Positions 38,564 through 48,669 of a DNA stretch of 64,000 nucleotides are shown in pieces. The notes under the pieces were generated by a model. That model was not told the origin of the DNA, did not search any database, and worked only from the letters and a program-made list of their open reading frames with translations. The DNA lies in contig JADWOT020001706.1 of NCBI GenBank assembly GCA_036345935.2, positions 1 to 64,000 on the forward strand. The letters are read 5' to 3'. The translations under genes and the position numbers were made by a program. Within the stretch, counting starts at the first letter, position 1, and each line of letters begins with the position of its first letter. Source of the stretch: Taenia hydatigena. Its lineage: Eukaryota; Platyhelminthes; Cestoda; Cyclophyllidea; Taeniidae.

Positions 38564-38623
38564 AAAGGATATCCTTGCAGTTTCCTCCTTGGCTCAGGTG
38601 CAGCCAAGTTATTAGTGAATCTC
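38546..38623 (+). pseudogene. Retropepsin-like protease remnant, active-site Asp lost
   Basis: In the frame shifted by one from gag the sequence reads VCGKLKGYPCSFLLGSGAAK. The retropepsin active site has the form LL-D-(T/S)-G-A. Here the Asp position is GGC (Gly) at 38,591-38,593, giving GSGA. The frame ends in TAA shortly after. A single A-to-G change at the second base of an Asp codon would explain it. The enzyme could not be active. Confidence 0.6.
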
Positions 38624-38768
38624 TAAACTTTCCGAAATTTCTGTAGCAAATTTTGTACGGGTTCTCTCTCTACAAAACTTCTCTCAGGGAAGGGAGGAAG
38701 ATGAAGTAAGAAGAAGAGACGTCGTTAATAGTCTTAATGGGGAAAGAAAAATAAACGGGCAATTTATC

Positions 38769-39525
38769 ATGTGTCCAGAATTAGTGTGGGATGTAATACT
38801 TGGCGTTTACTTCCTTCGTAACACCAAAGCGGTGTTGAGTTCTGCTGAAGGCGCCTTTGCGACCCAGCACAAGGAATCCCTAGTGCTAGTAACCGATCCT
38901 GCCCCCTATGGCAGGGAGCGAAACTCGGACGAACAAACATTGTCAAACGTCATAGACATCGGCGAAGCCAGACCCACTTGGCAACTACCCAGATGCATAC
39001 CACTGTCTCTCATGGAAGAAGTGCACCGTGTGGTAGAGGAGATGATCAAGGATGCAATTATAAATCCACCCAAGTCACTATGTGTCGTCCCAATCGCAAT
39101 GATAAAGAAAAGCAACCGTAGTCTACGGCTGTGCATCGATTACAGAAAGTTAAATGCCATATCAAGAAGAACGCGTTCCCTTTACCTCATGGTAACGACT
39201 CTTTGAATTCCCTACATGGATCAAAATGGCTATCCACAATAGACTTAAAATCCGGATACTGGCAAGCATAAGTAGCGGAAAACATAGAGGAAAGACGGCC
39301 CTTATAGTGCCCAAGGGGCTTCATGAATCCCAGACAAAGCCGTTTGGACTCTGTAACGCCGCAGCCACCTTTTAGCGCCTAGTGCAGACAGCACTGATTA
39401 AGCTATTTTCCGAAACATTGCATAATCTACCTTGATGACGTCCTTGTTTTTGGTAGAGACATTCACGAGCATAGCGCTAATCTTGAACTAGTCCTGGACC
39501 GTCTGCAGGATGCCAGTTTGACCTT
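38769..39525 (+). pseudogene. Reverse transcriptase remnant
   Basis: Fingers and palm motifs appear in order: the RCIPLSLMEEVHRVVEEM segment, CIDYRKLN (codons at 39,132-39,155), STIDLKSGYWQ before TAA at 39,269, PFGLCNAAATF before TAG at 39,373, and the catalytic YLDD at 39,428-39,439, which is intact. The frame changes around 39,200. In the living element this enzyme copies the RNA into DNA. Here stops and frame changes break it into at least three open pieces. Confidence 0.8.
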
Positions 39526-39729
39526 GAATCCAAATAATTGCCATTTTCCTCGTCGTTCAGTCACTTAATTCATACAGTCTCTTTAAATGAGGTGGCAGCC
39601 ACCGAGGATCGTACAAAACAAGTGAGAACTTGGCCAACAGTAACAAATTGGGCAGAATTTTGCAGCTTCCTCGGCTCGGCAAACTACCATAGGCGTTTCG
39701 TTAAACGCCTCCAAAGAACTAAAGCGGAG

Positions 39730-40158
39730 GCTCTGCTCTGCTCCGATTCTGGCTTTTTACTAGACATGGATGCCAGTGACGTGGCCGTGGGTGGTGTACT
39801 TTCACAAAGAGACAAAGAAGGCAGAAAACACGTCATTGCCTACGCCAGTGGTAGACCCAACAAAAGTGCGACAGAAGAGTGCAGAGGACCGCCATCTACA
39901 CAATATTTCAACACTTTAAGAACTACCTGATAGGGAGATGGTTCATAGTGAAACAAACCATCAGGCGCTGACCTGGTCAAAGACAATGAGAAGGATCGAC
40001 CGTTCGATAATATGCTGGTACGAAGAACTGCAACAATATAACTTTACAGTGCAGTACAGAAAAAGGAACTCGCATGGTAACGCGAATGCATTATTCCGCA
40101 GACCTCTCCCAGCAGAAAGGGATCGCCGTATAGTGGGTATTCTGTTTTCCGACAGGTG
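39730..40158 (+). pseudogene. RNase H remnant
   Basis: The start of the domain reads LLDMDASDVAVGGVLSQRDK, matching the gypsy RNase H form D-A-S-x2-G-x-G/V-x-L-x-Q. The distal part (40,001-40,120) keeps WYEELQQYNFTVQYRKRNSH, followed by HGNANALFRRP, where related elements have ADALSR, so the last catalytic Asp appears changed to Asn. The two parts are separated by a frame change near 39,930. Confidence 0.7.
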
Positions 40159-40210
40159 ACTGGTATACGAGAGATTTCTGGCATCCTCGTCCAAGCCCAC
40201 TGAGGAAGAG

Positions 40211-41060
40211 ATGAAATCGTCCGGCAAGGCAGTCAGGCAAATATGGCAACAATGGTCCAAACTCTCCCTGGAAGATGAGGTCTTGTGGTACCAAGAAGAT
40301 GTCACGTCTCTCAAGCCTCTGGTTGTTCCAGGTTCCCTGGCACAAACAGTCCTTCAAGAGTTGCACGAACAATTGGGCATGTGGGCGCGAAAAGAGGTAA
40401 GAGCCCTCAACTAAACGGTACTGTTAGTCCTCTCTCTCTCCAGACGTGCATGACTTTTGCCGAACCTGCATTACTTGCAGCAGTTTTAAGAACCCTCATG
40501 CCATAGCAGTCGCACCCCTGCAGCCCGTGCCTACAAGGTTTCCGAGCATACGAGTAGGTATAGAAATTATGGGTCCTCTGCCACTTATCGAGAGGTGAAA
40601 ACGATCTATCTTAGTTATGGTTAACTACTTAACGGAAGCAGGCGAAGCAGAATCCATGAAGTCGCAAGGCGCTGAGACTAGCACGTCAATCTTCTTCAAT
40701 CGTTGGATATGTCAACACGGAGTGCCTGAATCAGCTCGTAGCGCTCAAGTTCTTAGTTTCAAGAGTAGACTCTTCGCTGAACTATGCAAGACCCTGTAAA
40801 TTGCAAAGATGCGCACGACATTTGGGCATCCTCAGTGCAATGGACAGGTAGAAAGAAATAACTGGACCATACTAGGACTACTAAAGGCTTTTACCAAGGA
40901 GACCTGAAGATTGGGATTTAAGCCTATGACGCGCTCTTCTCGCCTATAGGACTATAGTCCACGCATTAACTGGTGTTTTCTCGTTCAAGATGCTCACAGG
41001 CCGCGAAATGAGAGCTCCATTTGATGCATTTCTACCGAGTAAGGAAGTGGATACCGACAA
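40211..41060 (+). pseudogene. Integrase remnant
   Basis: The zinc-binding region retains HEQLG and the Cys pair CRTCITC (about 40,458-40,478). The first catalytic position reads GIEIMGPLP, with Glu (GAA, 40,563-40,565) where the family has Asp. The second acidic position is not recognisable. The third region is conserved (HPQCNGQVERNN, about 40,828-40,863). A C-terminal stretch (TGREMRAPFDAFLPS) follows. Several stops and frame changes occur. The domain normally inserts the cDNA. This copy cannot. Confidence 0.7.
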
Positions 41061-41080
41061 TGCTCCGTCCAAAAGAAGGG

Positions 41081-44000
41081 ATGAGAAAGGCGTTTCACCT
41101 TGCGCGGCGACACCTAAAACGTCTCAAGCTAGAGAAAATAAATGCCATGACAAGCACAGTCGACTCAGCGTCTACCGTGAGGGCGGTCATGTTCAAGTAC
41201 ATGAGTCGATTTCTACGCCTGAAATGCATTGCAAAATTTTTACGACCCTTAAAGTAAGAAACTCCTTCCATCAGTTTTGCGATGCTATCGATGCATGCGC
41301 TAGTAACTTGGTTCCAGTATTATATCATCCACAGCAATCTTCTCTCACTATCGACTCTGCTTGTTCTTTCGCATACGCATCTACTAACGTAAAGTGACCG
41401 ACCTTTGTCAAGTCAGATAGAAAATAAAGAGCCTGCATCACATCTGTGCTCTCTTTGCCTTGGCAACCACTGAGTTTGTTCAAAGTGGACCTGCAGGACA
41501 CCGCGAAGAGACGCATGACTGACACTTATGGTTAACACTATTGACTTCATAGTAGGCCGTGATGTGAACATTCCCGACAGCCAGTGTCTTCACTTCCTCT
41601 TGCCTCCTCTGCTCCTTCTTTTTCCTCATCCGACCTTCCACACACTAGTCCACATCTGTTGTCTTGTCTTTTCTGCTCTTCTCCTTATTATCTCCCATGC
41701 ATTCCAAGTGCATGTGTCTTTCTTCCATGTTGCCTCCTTTATCACCCTTTTCGTCTTCTTCTATGTTCTCCATGTGCATATGTGCTTCAGCCTACTCGGC
41801 TGGTCTGTCATTTAAACGCACTGCTAAGTAGCAGGTAGGGCAGCAGCGGGACGGTGCATACTATTCACTTGCCCACTTCTGATTAATCCTCTTGGCATTT
41901 GAGATCATTGTCCATCAGAAAATAGGTCCGGTCTTATAGTGGGCATAGTTTTTCGCCGATCGTTGCACACCTGACCACATGTTGTGTGTGGATGCTGTAG
42001 ACGGTGCAGTAGAGTTTGGCAGGAGGAATACCTGTGATCAAGTAAATGGTGGCATGGAAAGTGGTAGTTGCATGACATTTTAGTCTTAAATGGGAGGAAT
42101 GGATTGATGAATGGGTGGACGAATTATTGAGTACACGGATGAAAGGAAGGATGAGTAAAGTGCTGACACATGGATGGATGAAGGTAAGATAGGTATGCGA
42201 TTGATAGCTGGATCAAGAAATACGGATTTAATGTGAGCCGGAATGCAAGTCAAATATCTAATACCCAGTTTTGGGACTATGAATGGACATCTTGTGTTTA
42301 GAATACGGTGCAGACTTCATTTTCCAATTCTCTTGGCACAATTAAGTCACGTTGTGCCAATATTTACTTGTGCGAAGGGAATGTTACCGATGGTGAGAGA
42401 AGATTGCTGTGGGTGGTGCAATTGAAGAAAACGATTAACAAGTGGATCAAAGGTAGGGTGAAATGTTGCCTAAAGGAGTGCCTTAACAGCACAACAGGCG
42501 GTTCCATGATAATAGGAGTTGATAGGAATCGTTTCAGTGGGAGAAGAGTAAAAGGAAACGATTGGCGGCTCGATGCATGGGAATAATTGAATGATAAGCT
42601 AGATGGAATGTTGGTCCGACTGAGGATAAAAGAAAAGGAGATAGGGGGAGAGAGGCTGCGGAGGATGGTGGACTGGTGGCCACATGGTAAGATGGTGGAA
42701 GGATAGGGAAGAGAATGGAAGCGAAAATGGAGAAAATGGATGAATAAAGGCGATGAAGAACGAATAGTTCCTTTGATGAGTAAAGATTTGAGTGGACGGG
42801 TGTCACTTCCATGACTTCTTGGCACCGTGAATAGAGAGAGTCAAACACGCCAACCAACAATCGCCGCTTCATCGTGCTGCGTACACACATCACATAGTCT
42901 GGGTGCACACGCCCGCACTAGGCCCACGTATACCCATTAGTCCACGTTGGCTTCTCACACGTTCACCCATTGACCTCTATGCTTTCACAATGGTCTCCAT
43001 CACTACTCATTCCATGTCTGCATTTATTTTCTAATTTAATGTATGTATAGATATAGTTGGCGACTTGTGGTCTGCCTTCATCACTGATTGTCAATGGGTG
43101 AGGTCTCTAAGTGATACTGTGAGCAACCCATGGTGCATGACTCATTTGGTGTTGGTTATTAGCCTTTGTCATTGTACCCGCATATTGCAACTCTTTCCCA
43201 AAATCTTCGTTTACTCTGTTTCATGACTAACAAATTGTGATGCAATTCCAATTTTGGCAAGTGTCGAACAATCGAAGTGTAACTTTATCTGAAAGGAGAC
43301 TTTGATGGATGCAGTGCACTCACTGTGCATTGATGTGGTGAAACTTTTTGCTCAATACTGCACAGAAGATCCAAGTAGCAATTAGTATGGTGCCAAAGGC
43401 GTGCCTTGAAGTGAAGGCTTAGCTTTTAAACACAAAACTGCTTGCGTAGCCCTGCAGACAGAAAAATGAGGCACCTCGTCACTGCACGACGATGCGCCAC
43501 ATTCTCATTCGCACTATTTAATGCATCGGCGAAGGGGTTCTAAAATGTAGCTGAGTGCACAAGGTCTAGTAATTGAGTTGTACCATTTGGCACACTACCT
43601 CACTGTTGGTGAATGCAAGCACACCGTTATTCATACATGGATTCACATTGCATTAGCCCACTCAATATTGTGAAGGCTACTTTGCTCCAGTAGGCGTCCA
43701 CACCATTGAACACCCACACAGTCATTTAAACGACCCAATACCGTGTGTGATTTCACGGTGTGCATGTGAATGCGCCATTTGCTTCGTAGGTCAGGAGTTG
43801 GCTATTCCATTGGCTTACATCTCCTCACTGCATGCTTACAGGCACACGTGTAAGAGATGTCTCTTTTGCTCTGCTTTATACTGCTGATAACTTCATTTTT
43901 GTATGGCGAATTCACACTTGCAGCGGGTAAGATACCTACGCATGCTTCACTTACATTGACACGCGGGCGTAGGCATTTGGCAAATGAGAGTAGGTATTTC

Positions 44001-44390
44001 AATCAGCATTAAATTGGTATAAGCGGCAGACATAAAAGTGTTCCTCACTAGAAAAATAGCTCAGGTGTGCCAGAATTGATTATATGTTGTAGCCCGGTTG
44101 TACCGAGTCACACCACTCCACTTTACATCTTGACACAGTCAAATTAACCTAGTGCCACTGAATAGAATCCTTCGTTTGCTTGCATTGTCTCATAACTCCT
44201 AGCGCTTTACTCGATCTGCCAACAATTAGAGCAATGCATGCAGTCCTCCAAAATCACTTCTTGTCACCTTTTGTGCATTTCGCTTCTTCCTCATTTCACA
44301 TAAAAACATGTAGGATCGTGCTAGGACAAATGAATACTAATCATTTTCTTTGCGCTGGCTCAAAAATATATCCGCGTTTCCATTTCTGCA
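41081..44390. other. No gene recognised; (GGAT)-like tract
   Basis: No LTR could be matched to the element on the left. Between about 42,090 and 42,800 the + strand is rich in GGATGGATGAATGG-like motifs and poor in stops on the - strand, giving overlapping - strand frames of 124-153 codons that I attribute to composition. The 43.0-44.3 kb part has no supported feature. If the FN3 gene has a first, signal-peptide exon it should lie here, but I could not identify one. Confidence 0.4.
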
Positions 44391-44391
44391 G

Positions 44392-44989
44392 ACCCTAAGG
44401 CTCCCCAGAACGTTTCAATTGAAGCGATCGATCCTCACAGGGTACGCGTGAGTTGGAAGCCATCACCTCGTGCCAACGTGGGTGTCGCTGGCCACAGTGT
44501 CCCCTGGGAAGTTGAAAATGCTCTGATCAGTGGTACCTACTACACCGAATATTAAAATTACACCATCTCGAATTTGAAACCAAAGCAAACCATTCTTGTC
44601 ATCGCTTGTGTACGCATTGTGGGAACAGATTCGAAAGACCTTGGGCGTAGAATCTGCAGTGATAAAGTGCGAGCAACTACACCAAGTGTGGAAGAATGTG
44701 AGTCTTTTCTGCTCGTTTTGTCGATATCTAAACTATTAACTGTAAGCAATGAGTCCGCAGCTTCATTCATGATATTCTCTGCCATGGAGTCTACTGCAGA
44801 TATTTACGTGAAACCCAGAAAGCAGTTTACAGTGCTATAAAATGTGCTGATAAGAATTTATTGAATTGTAGACGTAAAAGTATAGGTTGAAGCAATTTTT
44901 TTCTTAACGAAGGGCAAAAATGGTCAAAAACAACTGCAACTTCCGTAACCACTCCTACAACCACAACGAATAGCAAGTCTACCCACTAG
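44392..44989 (+). pseudogene. Fibronectin type III domain gene, two exons with a nonsense codon
   Basis: Exon at 44,392-44,697: acceptor TTTCTGCAG, donor AAT|GTGAGT, 306 nt, phase 1 at both ends as is usual for FN3 domains. The reading gives APQNVSIEAIDPHRVRVSW, then SGTYYTEY, then TAA at 44,553-44,555, then NYTISNLKPKQT. The spacing of the conserved Trp, the Tyr-rich strand and the LKP turn fits an FN3 fold. The final exon is at 44,913-44,989 after a 215-nt intron. The split codon T|GG joins in phase and gives a Thr-rich tail (KTTATSVTTPTTTTNSKSTH) ending at TAG. The splice sites, phase and tail argue that this was a real gene. The internal stop argues that it is now a pseudogene, unless it is a sequencing error. 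A small secreted FN3 protein with separate signal, FN3 and tail exons resembles taeniid oncosphere antigens. This is inference, and no signal-peptide exon was found. Confidence 0.6.
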
Positions 44990-45079
44990 CACAAGATAAA
45001 CTAGACCTAACTAAATCTCACTGTGCCTATGGGTTGTGTCATTAAGTGTGCCGATTGATGGAAACTCTGATTCCTTCCG

Positions 45080-45290
45080 CAAAGTCGATCCCCACATACT
45101 TCACTCGAATACATGGCTAGGTAAATGGGCAAGTATAGGGATTTAGGTACACATGGAAAAAAGGGAGAAGAACAAGGAACTCGGTGTCATAGCGCCGTGG
45201 AAAGGCATCCTACAATGACCTATTCGTATTTCTCCTTTCATTTCCACTCTGCAAACGTCCCGTCTTTGCCTCCCACCCAACTATTTTTGT
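45080..45290 (+). repeat. Fragment of pyrimidine-rich repeat
   Basis: The run CTTCACTCGAATACATGGCTAGG and the following purine stretch (GGAAAAAAGGGAGAAG) resemble 3,975-4,110. The later CTCCTTTCATTTCCACTCTGC to CTCCCACCCAACTATT resembles 30,745-30,810 in copy B. It lies between the FN3 tail exon and the - strand duplicated segment. Confidence 0.5.
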
Positions 45291-45296
45291 CGGAAG

Positions 45297-45548
45297 GTGT
45301 TGTTGCATGCTTGGCGGTGTGGACGGTCTTTGCGCTTGGGGTTGTAGCAGCTGCTGATTTAACTTTGGCAAGATGTCAATTAGTAGTGAGATCAATATTG
45401 AGATGATCGATGACGTAGTGGTAGCTTGAGGTTGGTCTGAGCTTCTGCCTTGCTTTGGAGACGAAGACAAGTCGATGCAGGACGTCTGTGGCAATACAGG
45501 CTTTGGAGGGCTAGTAGGCTGCGAACTGCGTGGAGGAAATGCAGACAT
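45297..45548 (-). CDS. Gln/Pro/Ser-rich open segment, duplicate unit 1
   Basis: Open on the - strand and clearly related to the unit at 46,233-46,500. Shared motifs are (P/T)xPPKPVLPQ against PTKSVLQQ, SSDQPQATTT against SSGQPQSFTT, and LQPQAQRPSTPPSMQQHLPT against LPQPQVQQPFLAPSMNHQLPA. Both copies stay open in the same frame for about 75 codons despite roughly 40-50% protein difference, which suggests they were coding while they diverged. The composition resembles disordered regulatory-protein sequence. No domain or start codon can be assigned. Confidence 0.35.
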
Positions 45549-45865
45549 TGCTCCTAAGATACCCGTCCATGCAAAGGGAATTTTGGGAAGTGAACTGATT
45601 TGTGAATCTTGAAAATGAAGTGGAACATAGACCTAACTCTGATTGACATTACCGCCGGCCGTTTCGATAGGTTAAGCGTTGTTGTCGCTCATGTATGTGG
45701 TGCACCGACCTGCGTGGACTATCACCTCTAAAATGATTAATTTTGGTGGCTTCCAACTCCACGCATAGCTTTCACGAGAACATCTTTACAAGACAACAGT
45801 TTATTTGTTTATTTTTAGAAAACTAAGGCGCACAAAGTGGCTTCTATCAAAGCATACTATGGGAA

Positions 45866-46228
45866 CTACGAAACAGTTAGAACAACAAAAAGCCAACATG
45901 AAAGACAGACAAAATCAGTCGACAGGCGCTTTATAAAAGAAGAAGCCAAAAACTCGTCCTTTAGTTCTACTAATTCCTTAATATTCTCATCTTCACCATC
46001 GTGCTTTTGATCTGTTTTAGTACCAAGCTGATTTTTAAGCGACACCGTTGGAGCCCAAAATGACTGCTCGTGCCCCGACAACATATCACCACCGATTTGG
46101 TACGCGGTAAAGGGAATCCTGCGTCTGCCTTGTCTTTGTGCCTCAGCTAATGTCTGGCGTACGTGAGGCTGTTTTGCAGTTGGCGGTGTAACAAGTGTTT
46201 GAATCAGGCATAGACATGCTGGCAGCAA
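45866..46228 (-). CDS. Unrecognised 120-codon open frame beside duplicate unit 2
   Basis: Follows the Gln/Pro-rich unit on the - strand in a frame shifted by one. It reads LPACLCLIQTLV, then RQTLAEAQRQGRRRIPFTAY, then a charged stretch (DGEDENIKELVELKDEFL) and a hydrophobic end (CWLFVVLTVS). The composition is protein-like, with a possible helix in the middle. A TTCTTTAGCAG acceptor-like motif lies just upstream, but no donor gives a phase-consistent join to the upstream unit. I do not recognise it. It may be the 3' part of the same, possibly decayed, gene. Confidence 0.3.
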   Translation of the reverse strand: MLPACLCLIQTLVTPPTAKQPHVRQTLAEAQRQGRRRIPFTAYQIGGDMLSGHEQSFWAPTVSLKNQLGTKTDQKHDGEDENIKELVELKDEFLASSFIKRLSTDFVCLSCWLFVVLTVS

Positions 46229-46232
46229 GCTG

Positions 46233-46500
46233 CTAAAGAAGATGATTTGGAATTGAGGTCACGCATGCTGGAAGTTGGTGATTCATGCTTGGTGCCAGGA
46301 ACGGTTGCTGCACTTGTGGTTGTGGCAGCTCTTGACGTAACTTTGACGACGTGTCAAATAGGAGTGGGTTCGGCGTCGTGAAGTTCGGCAAAGTAGTGAA
46401 AGATTGAGGTTGGCCCGAGCTTCCACCTTGCCTTAAAAGTAAAGATATTTCCATGCAGAATGCCTGTTGTAGTACAGACTTCGTAGGGTTAGCCGGTAGT
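46233..46500 (-). CDS. Gln/Pro/Ser-rich open segment, duplicate unit 2
   Basis: Paralogous to 45,297-45,548 at both DNA and protein level, with about 700 bases between them in the same orientation. It ends with TAA at 46,233-46,235 after ...TSIPNHLL. Read upstream of its first Met it continues open (LPANPTKSVLQQAFC), so the true start lies outside or in another exon. It could be an alternative exon pair of one gene, tandem gene copies, or a repeat with an open frame. Confidence 0.35.
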
Positions 46501-46812
46501 TATTCGAAAATACTAGAACTACTTGAGTTTGTAAGTAGAATCTTGATAAAATAAAATTGCAAGGCAATATTGACCCTTTCCCTGAATCATCCACCGTTAT
46601 TGCAGATACGATTGGTCAGCATGCGAGTAAAGAGGTGACAGATCAACTGCCAGTTGATCGGAGTGCGACACAGCCGGAATCCTACCTTGGAGAGATTTCC
46701 TGTTTTCTAACTTTTATTCGTGGAAGGGAACTACAGAATCATCCACATGAGTAAACCTTGTGTCCTTCTATTTCACTAATCTTACTTTTTGTTTGTATTT
46801 AGAGTTAGATGA

Positions 46813-47271
46813 GAAGACGAGGTCGCGAACGTCGTGCAATTTGGAAAACCAATATTTAATAATAAACTGCAAATGCAACACACGAAGTTACTTTTGGACT
46901 TGAGAGCTACTTTTGTATTACTAGAAGAAGCCCAATGTTTAAAATGGCCACTGACGTGGTCAAATTCGTTGCCAATTAAGAGGGCACCAATTGCGAAAAT
47001 TAAGCGAAACAGAGGGAAGGATCTGTGGAATGGCCACTTGCATACTTGACACATGGTCCATCTAAGCAAACTTATGGCAGAAGTAGAGAACTTTGCAACC
47101 AATAATAAGTCATTCCTAGGAATTTCGGAGCACAAATTGCGCAAGGAATCGAAATCACGCTCTGACCCTCCCTTTGTCAAGGCGGTTCTACCTAATGTTA
47201 GATGTCCGGGTACCACCGAGACAGCCGTGGGTACTACATGTGTAGTGGTTTTTCAATTGCATTTGAGGTGA
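46813..47271 (+). pseudogene. Open segment broken by one stop
   Basis: A single + strand frame runs from a TGA at 46,810 to about 47,271 and is interrupted only by TGA at 47,047-47,049. It reads KLLLDLRATFVLLEEAQCLK, then after the stop HLSKLMAEVENFATNNKSFL and RSDPPFVKAVLPNVRCPG. A good acceptor (TTTGTTTGTATTTAG) lies at 46,802. The - strand is also open for 144 codons over the same place, so the coding strand is uncertain. No domain is recognised. It may be a decayed gene or chance. Confidence 0.25.
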
Positions 47272-47689
47272 TATAATTGGTGACAAGAGGTATTGGTAAT
47301 TCAAAAGTAATTATTACCCAGCCCACAAACGATGATAAAATCACGATCCTTTTCGACGTCAAAGGCTGTTTTTAAAGTGTCGAAGGTGTAGACTGTGGTC
47401 CTTTTGTCACTCAGGCAGAATTAAATGCACAGCGTTGAGCGCTGGGCAAACAAATATTGTACATTGTACCTTTCCGTGTAGTAAAAGTTACCTCGCTCAC
47501 GAACTACCTCGTCCGGAATGCACAACTCCGTACCCAGTCAATAACCGTCCATCACAATGGGGTCCGACCTTACAAATTTCTCCCTAGTCGAATACGATGA
47601 TGGAAGAAAGAAAGCCACCCGACAGCATAATTAAAGCAAGCCAACGAAAGTAGCACCGGGACGGCGCTCAAAAGGCTAGGAGGCTGTGC
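47272..47689. other. No recognised feature
   Basis: About 420 bases with no supported exon or repeat between the open segment on the left and the gag fragment on the right. Confidence 0.4.
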
Positions 47690-47925
47690 AATGCTTATGT
47701 TCTTAAAATATGCTTTGCAGGCCAGAGGCGAGAGAACAACTCAAATCTGGTCGCAAGACACCGTGGCCGCTACTCAGAGGCTGACGCATCCCCATTTTGA
47801 ACTCTTCTACGGTATCACTCCATACGTTCTCCCCTAAACTACAATAAAGATATCAAAGAATACTAAGACTTCTAATAGTAAGGGTGGGAGAAGGGAAGAG
47901 GAAGAACCTTTACAACTACTAGAGT
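47690..47925 (+). mobile_element. Second fragment of the gypsy-type element (leader and gag start)
   Basis: Aligns with 37,725-37,960: TGCTTTGCAGGCCAGAGGCG against TGCTTTGAAGGTCAGAGGCG, then CTACTCAGAGG against CTATCCAGAGG, then ATAAAGATATCAAAGAATAC against ACAAAGATGTCCAGAAGCAAC, and CTAATAGTAAGGG against CGAATAGTAAGAG. The gag start codon is ATA in this copy. Similarity stops near 47,925, immediately before element M. It shows that the family has more than one copy in this genome. Confidence 0.65.
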
Positions 47926-47929
47926 ACTT

Positions 47930-48115
47930 TACTTGTTTGGACTGCCGGCTTCGGTCAGGGTTACGAAAGTGGCCATATGATCCTAGCTGCGTAAACTGGC
48001 CTCCAGACATTCCAGCAGCTCATTTCCCTCTGCCTCTTGAGCATACATATGTTTGTCCTAGTATTCCGTCTTCTTTGGCCTTCAGGGGAGACTCGAGGCG
48101 CTACAATTACAACAT
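47930..48115 (+). mobile_element. MITE-like element M, 47.9-kb copy
   Basis: Starts TTGTTTGGACTGCCGGCTTC, contains CCTAGCTGCGTAAACTGGC, CAGCAGCTCATTTCCCTCTG, CTAGTATTCCGTCTTC and ends GAGGCGCTACAAT. It is close to the copies in A, B and C, which shows the element also occurs outside the large repeat. It abuts the gag fragment. Confidence 0.6.
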
Positions 48116-48669
48116 TAAAATAAGTGTCTCTGTTGGCTTGAAGTACAAGGACAAAGTTACAGAAAATACATTAACTTAAATTCAGTTTGGCTGATGATGA
48201 TTTTTTACTTCCTGTGATTGTGTTCTGCCTGGTGGATACCGTCATTGCAACGATTTTCAGGCGAATTACCTAGTTTATTATTTTGTCATTTTTTAAGTGG
48301 GCTTAGTCATGTACAAAGCTAATTTAATTTAGATGGCTTAAATGTTTTAACTGGTTAACGTTAGTGTGGATGTCCTATCGTTCGTGCGGACTTTAAAAGT
48401 CGGGTGTAGGTGTGCCTGGAAATTTGGAGGTATTTAATCGGTTCTACATTTGCTGTTAGATATTCTTTGTTGGTTATTTCAAAAATTTAACCCTATTGCT
48501 CCATTTATCAAGTGTCTATGCGCACCTTTCTTTGAGTTAATTAGGTGACTTTATAAGTAAGTGTTGCTTTGTGTTCACCATTAAGTTTTCCTATGTCTTT
48601 TCCGAGACTTATAGACGTGGCTGCTCGGTGCATTACAAAGAATTGTTACCAACCTGAGACAGGACTAAT
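48116..48669. other. Region upstream of HLCS
   Basis: AT-rich and without a gene. It should contain the HLCS promoter and 5' leader. I could not identify a TATA box or initiator with confidence. An in-frame TGA at 48,655-48,657 closes the HLCS frame 12 bases before its ATG. Confidence 0.4.

Larger units (their letters stand above)
37720..41080 (+). mobile_element. Decayed Ty3/gypsy-type LTR retrotransposon
   Basis: Domains occur in the gypsy order Gag, protease, reverse transcriptase, RNase H, integrase, all on the + strand. The reading is broken by at least four in-frame stops (38,190; 39,204; 39,269; 39,373) and several frame changes. The protease Asp is lost and two integrase acidic residues are altered, so this copy cannot be autonomous. 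I could not find a matching pair of long terminal repeats, a primer-binding site or a polypurine tract, so the outer borders are uncertain and the limits given are those of recognisable homology. A fragment of the same family lies at 47,690-47,925. Confidence 0.85.

Noticed and set aside
42364..42908. Overlapping - strand frames of 153 and 124 codons
   Set aside because: The GGAT-like tract on the + strand gives Ser/Pro/Leu-rich translations with few stops on the - strand. Composition explains it.
46557..46754. 65-codon + strand frame with an acceptor-like CGTTATTGCAG
   Set aside because: The possible join to 46,803 runs into a stop and no domain is recognisable.
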